A stretch of DNA of 7,304 nt from Oscillospiraceae bacterium (lineage in GTDB: Bacteria; Bacillota_A; Clostridia; Oscillospirales; WRJC01): contig WQXD01000185.1 in NCBI GenBank assembly GCA_009785015.1, positions 1 through 7,304 on the forward strand, written 5' to 3'. A model generated the notes under the pieces. It did no database searches, was not told where the DNA came from, and was given only the letters and a program-made list of their open reading frames with translations. The translations under genes and the position numbers were made by a program. Shown here piece after piece: positions 6,995 to 7,304 of the stretch. Positions within the stretch are counted from its first letter, which is position 1. Each line of letters begins with the position of its first letter.

Positions 6995-7304
6995 ATGAAA
7001 ACAAAAGACATAGAGATTCTGCGCGATTTGGCGAAACAATTAATTGAAATAGCAAGTGATGAAAAGCAAAACGAAAAACGTAAGCTGTGGGGTGATTTCA
7101 ACAGCCTGAAAACCCGTCAGGTTCCGGTATATATACTCGACCCGCAGGGAGTATGGCGAGAGATTTTCTCAGAAGCTGATTTTAAATGCGAAGACTGGTT
7201 TTTCAGGCATTATGAAAGCGTTATGCGGCTCTGGTTGTACCGCTCGACTTTCGGCGACGATTTCATACCCGAGCCGTGGATAACTGTAGGAGCTGACTAC
7301 AAAG
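6995..7304 (+). CDS. UroD-like family protein, N-terminal part (3' end outside window)
   Basis: 103 codons are visible from ATG 6995 with no stop to the right edge. An in-frame TAA (6989-6991) just before the ATG fixes it as the first possible start. GGAG (6979-6982) lies 12 bases upstream, which is a long spacing. The product begins M-K-T-K-D-I-E-I-L-R-D-L-A-K-Q, followed by an acidic/basic helix, K-L-W-G-D-F-N near residue 31, V-P-V-Y-I-L-D-P near 45, and later F-I-P-E-P-W near 90. This order (N-terminal helix, short conserved strand with a V-Y-I-D-like motif, then a hydrophobic P-containing strand) recalls the uroporphyrinogen-decarboxylase-like proteins of Clostridia, related to corrinoid methyltransferases of the MtaA/CmuA type. 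The catalytic barrel is outside the window, so substrate and activity cannot be judged. It is transcribed divergently from the glycosidase remnant. Confidence 0.55.
   Translation, partial: MKTKDIEILRDLAKQLIEIASDEKQNEKRKLWGDFNSLKTRQVPVYILDPQGVWREIFSEADFKCEDWFFRHYESVMRLWLYRSTFGDDFIPEPWITVGADYK

Noticed and set aside
1..7304. CRISPR array, tRNA or rRNA, insertion sequence, phage or toxin-antitoxin genes
   Set aside because: No regularly spaced repeats, cloverleaf, transposase motif or terminal inverted repeats were found on reading either strand.

Overview
The window looks like a low- to mid-GC Gram-positive (Clostridia-type) genome. Ribosome sites are AAGGAG-like, promoters fit the sigma-A consensus, intergenic DNA is AT-rich, and a very long secreted multidomain protein dominates. 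No taxonomic marker is present, so the lineage is inference.

Positions 1-5996, four fifths of the window, are one uninterrupted minus-strand reading frame of at least 1998 codons that runs off the left edge. It encodes an exported protein with, in order: a signal peptide, two beta-sandwich-type regions, a Thr/Asp/Asn-rich linker, a lamin-tail domain, two tandem units of fibronectin-like domain plus calcineurin-like metallophosphoesterase, and a complete UshA-type 5'-nucleotidase (catalytic plus C-terminal domain). All three phosphoesterase domains keep their metal-binding motifs. The likely role is extracellular hydrolysis of phosphate esters or nucleotides. The gene has its own extended -10 promoter and Shine-Dalgarno site. 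Long plus-strand ORFs opposite it are antisense shadows.

Positions 5997-6224 hold that promoter and an intrinsic terminator for the next gene upstream. Positions 6225-6755 (minus) encode only the C-terminal part of what looks like a GH36/alpha-galactosidase-like glycoside hydrolase. A stop codon lies a few codons before its first ATG, so it is probably a 5'-truncated remnant.

Positions 6756-6994 are intergenic, with two short direct repeats near the broken gene end and a near-consensus plus-strand promoter that carries an inverted repeat over its -10 box. From 6995 a divergent plus-strand gene begins and runs off the right edge. Its N-terminus resembles the uroporphyrinogen-decarboxylase-like (corrinoid methyltransferase-related) family.

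No RNA gene, insertion sequence, CRISPR array or phage gene is visible. The most unusual item is the giant three-phosphoesterase protein with its lamin-tail domain.
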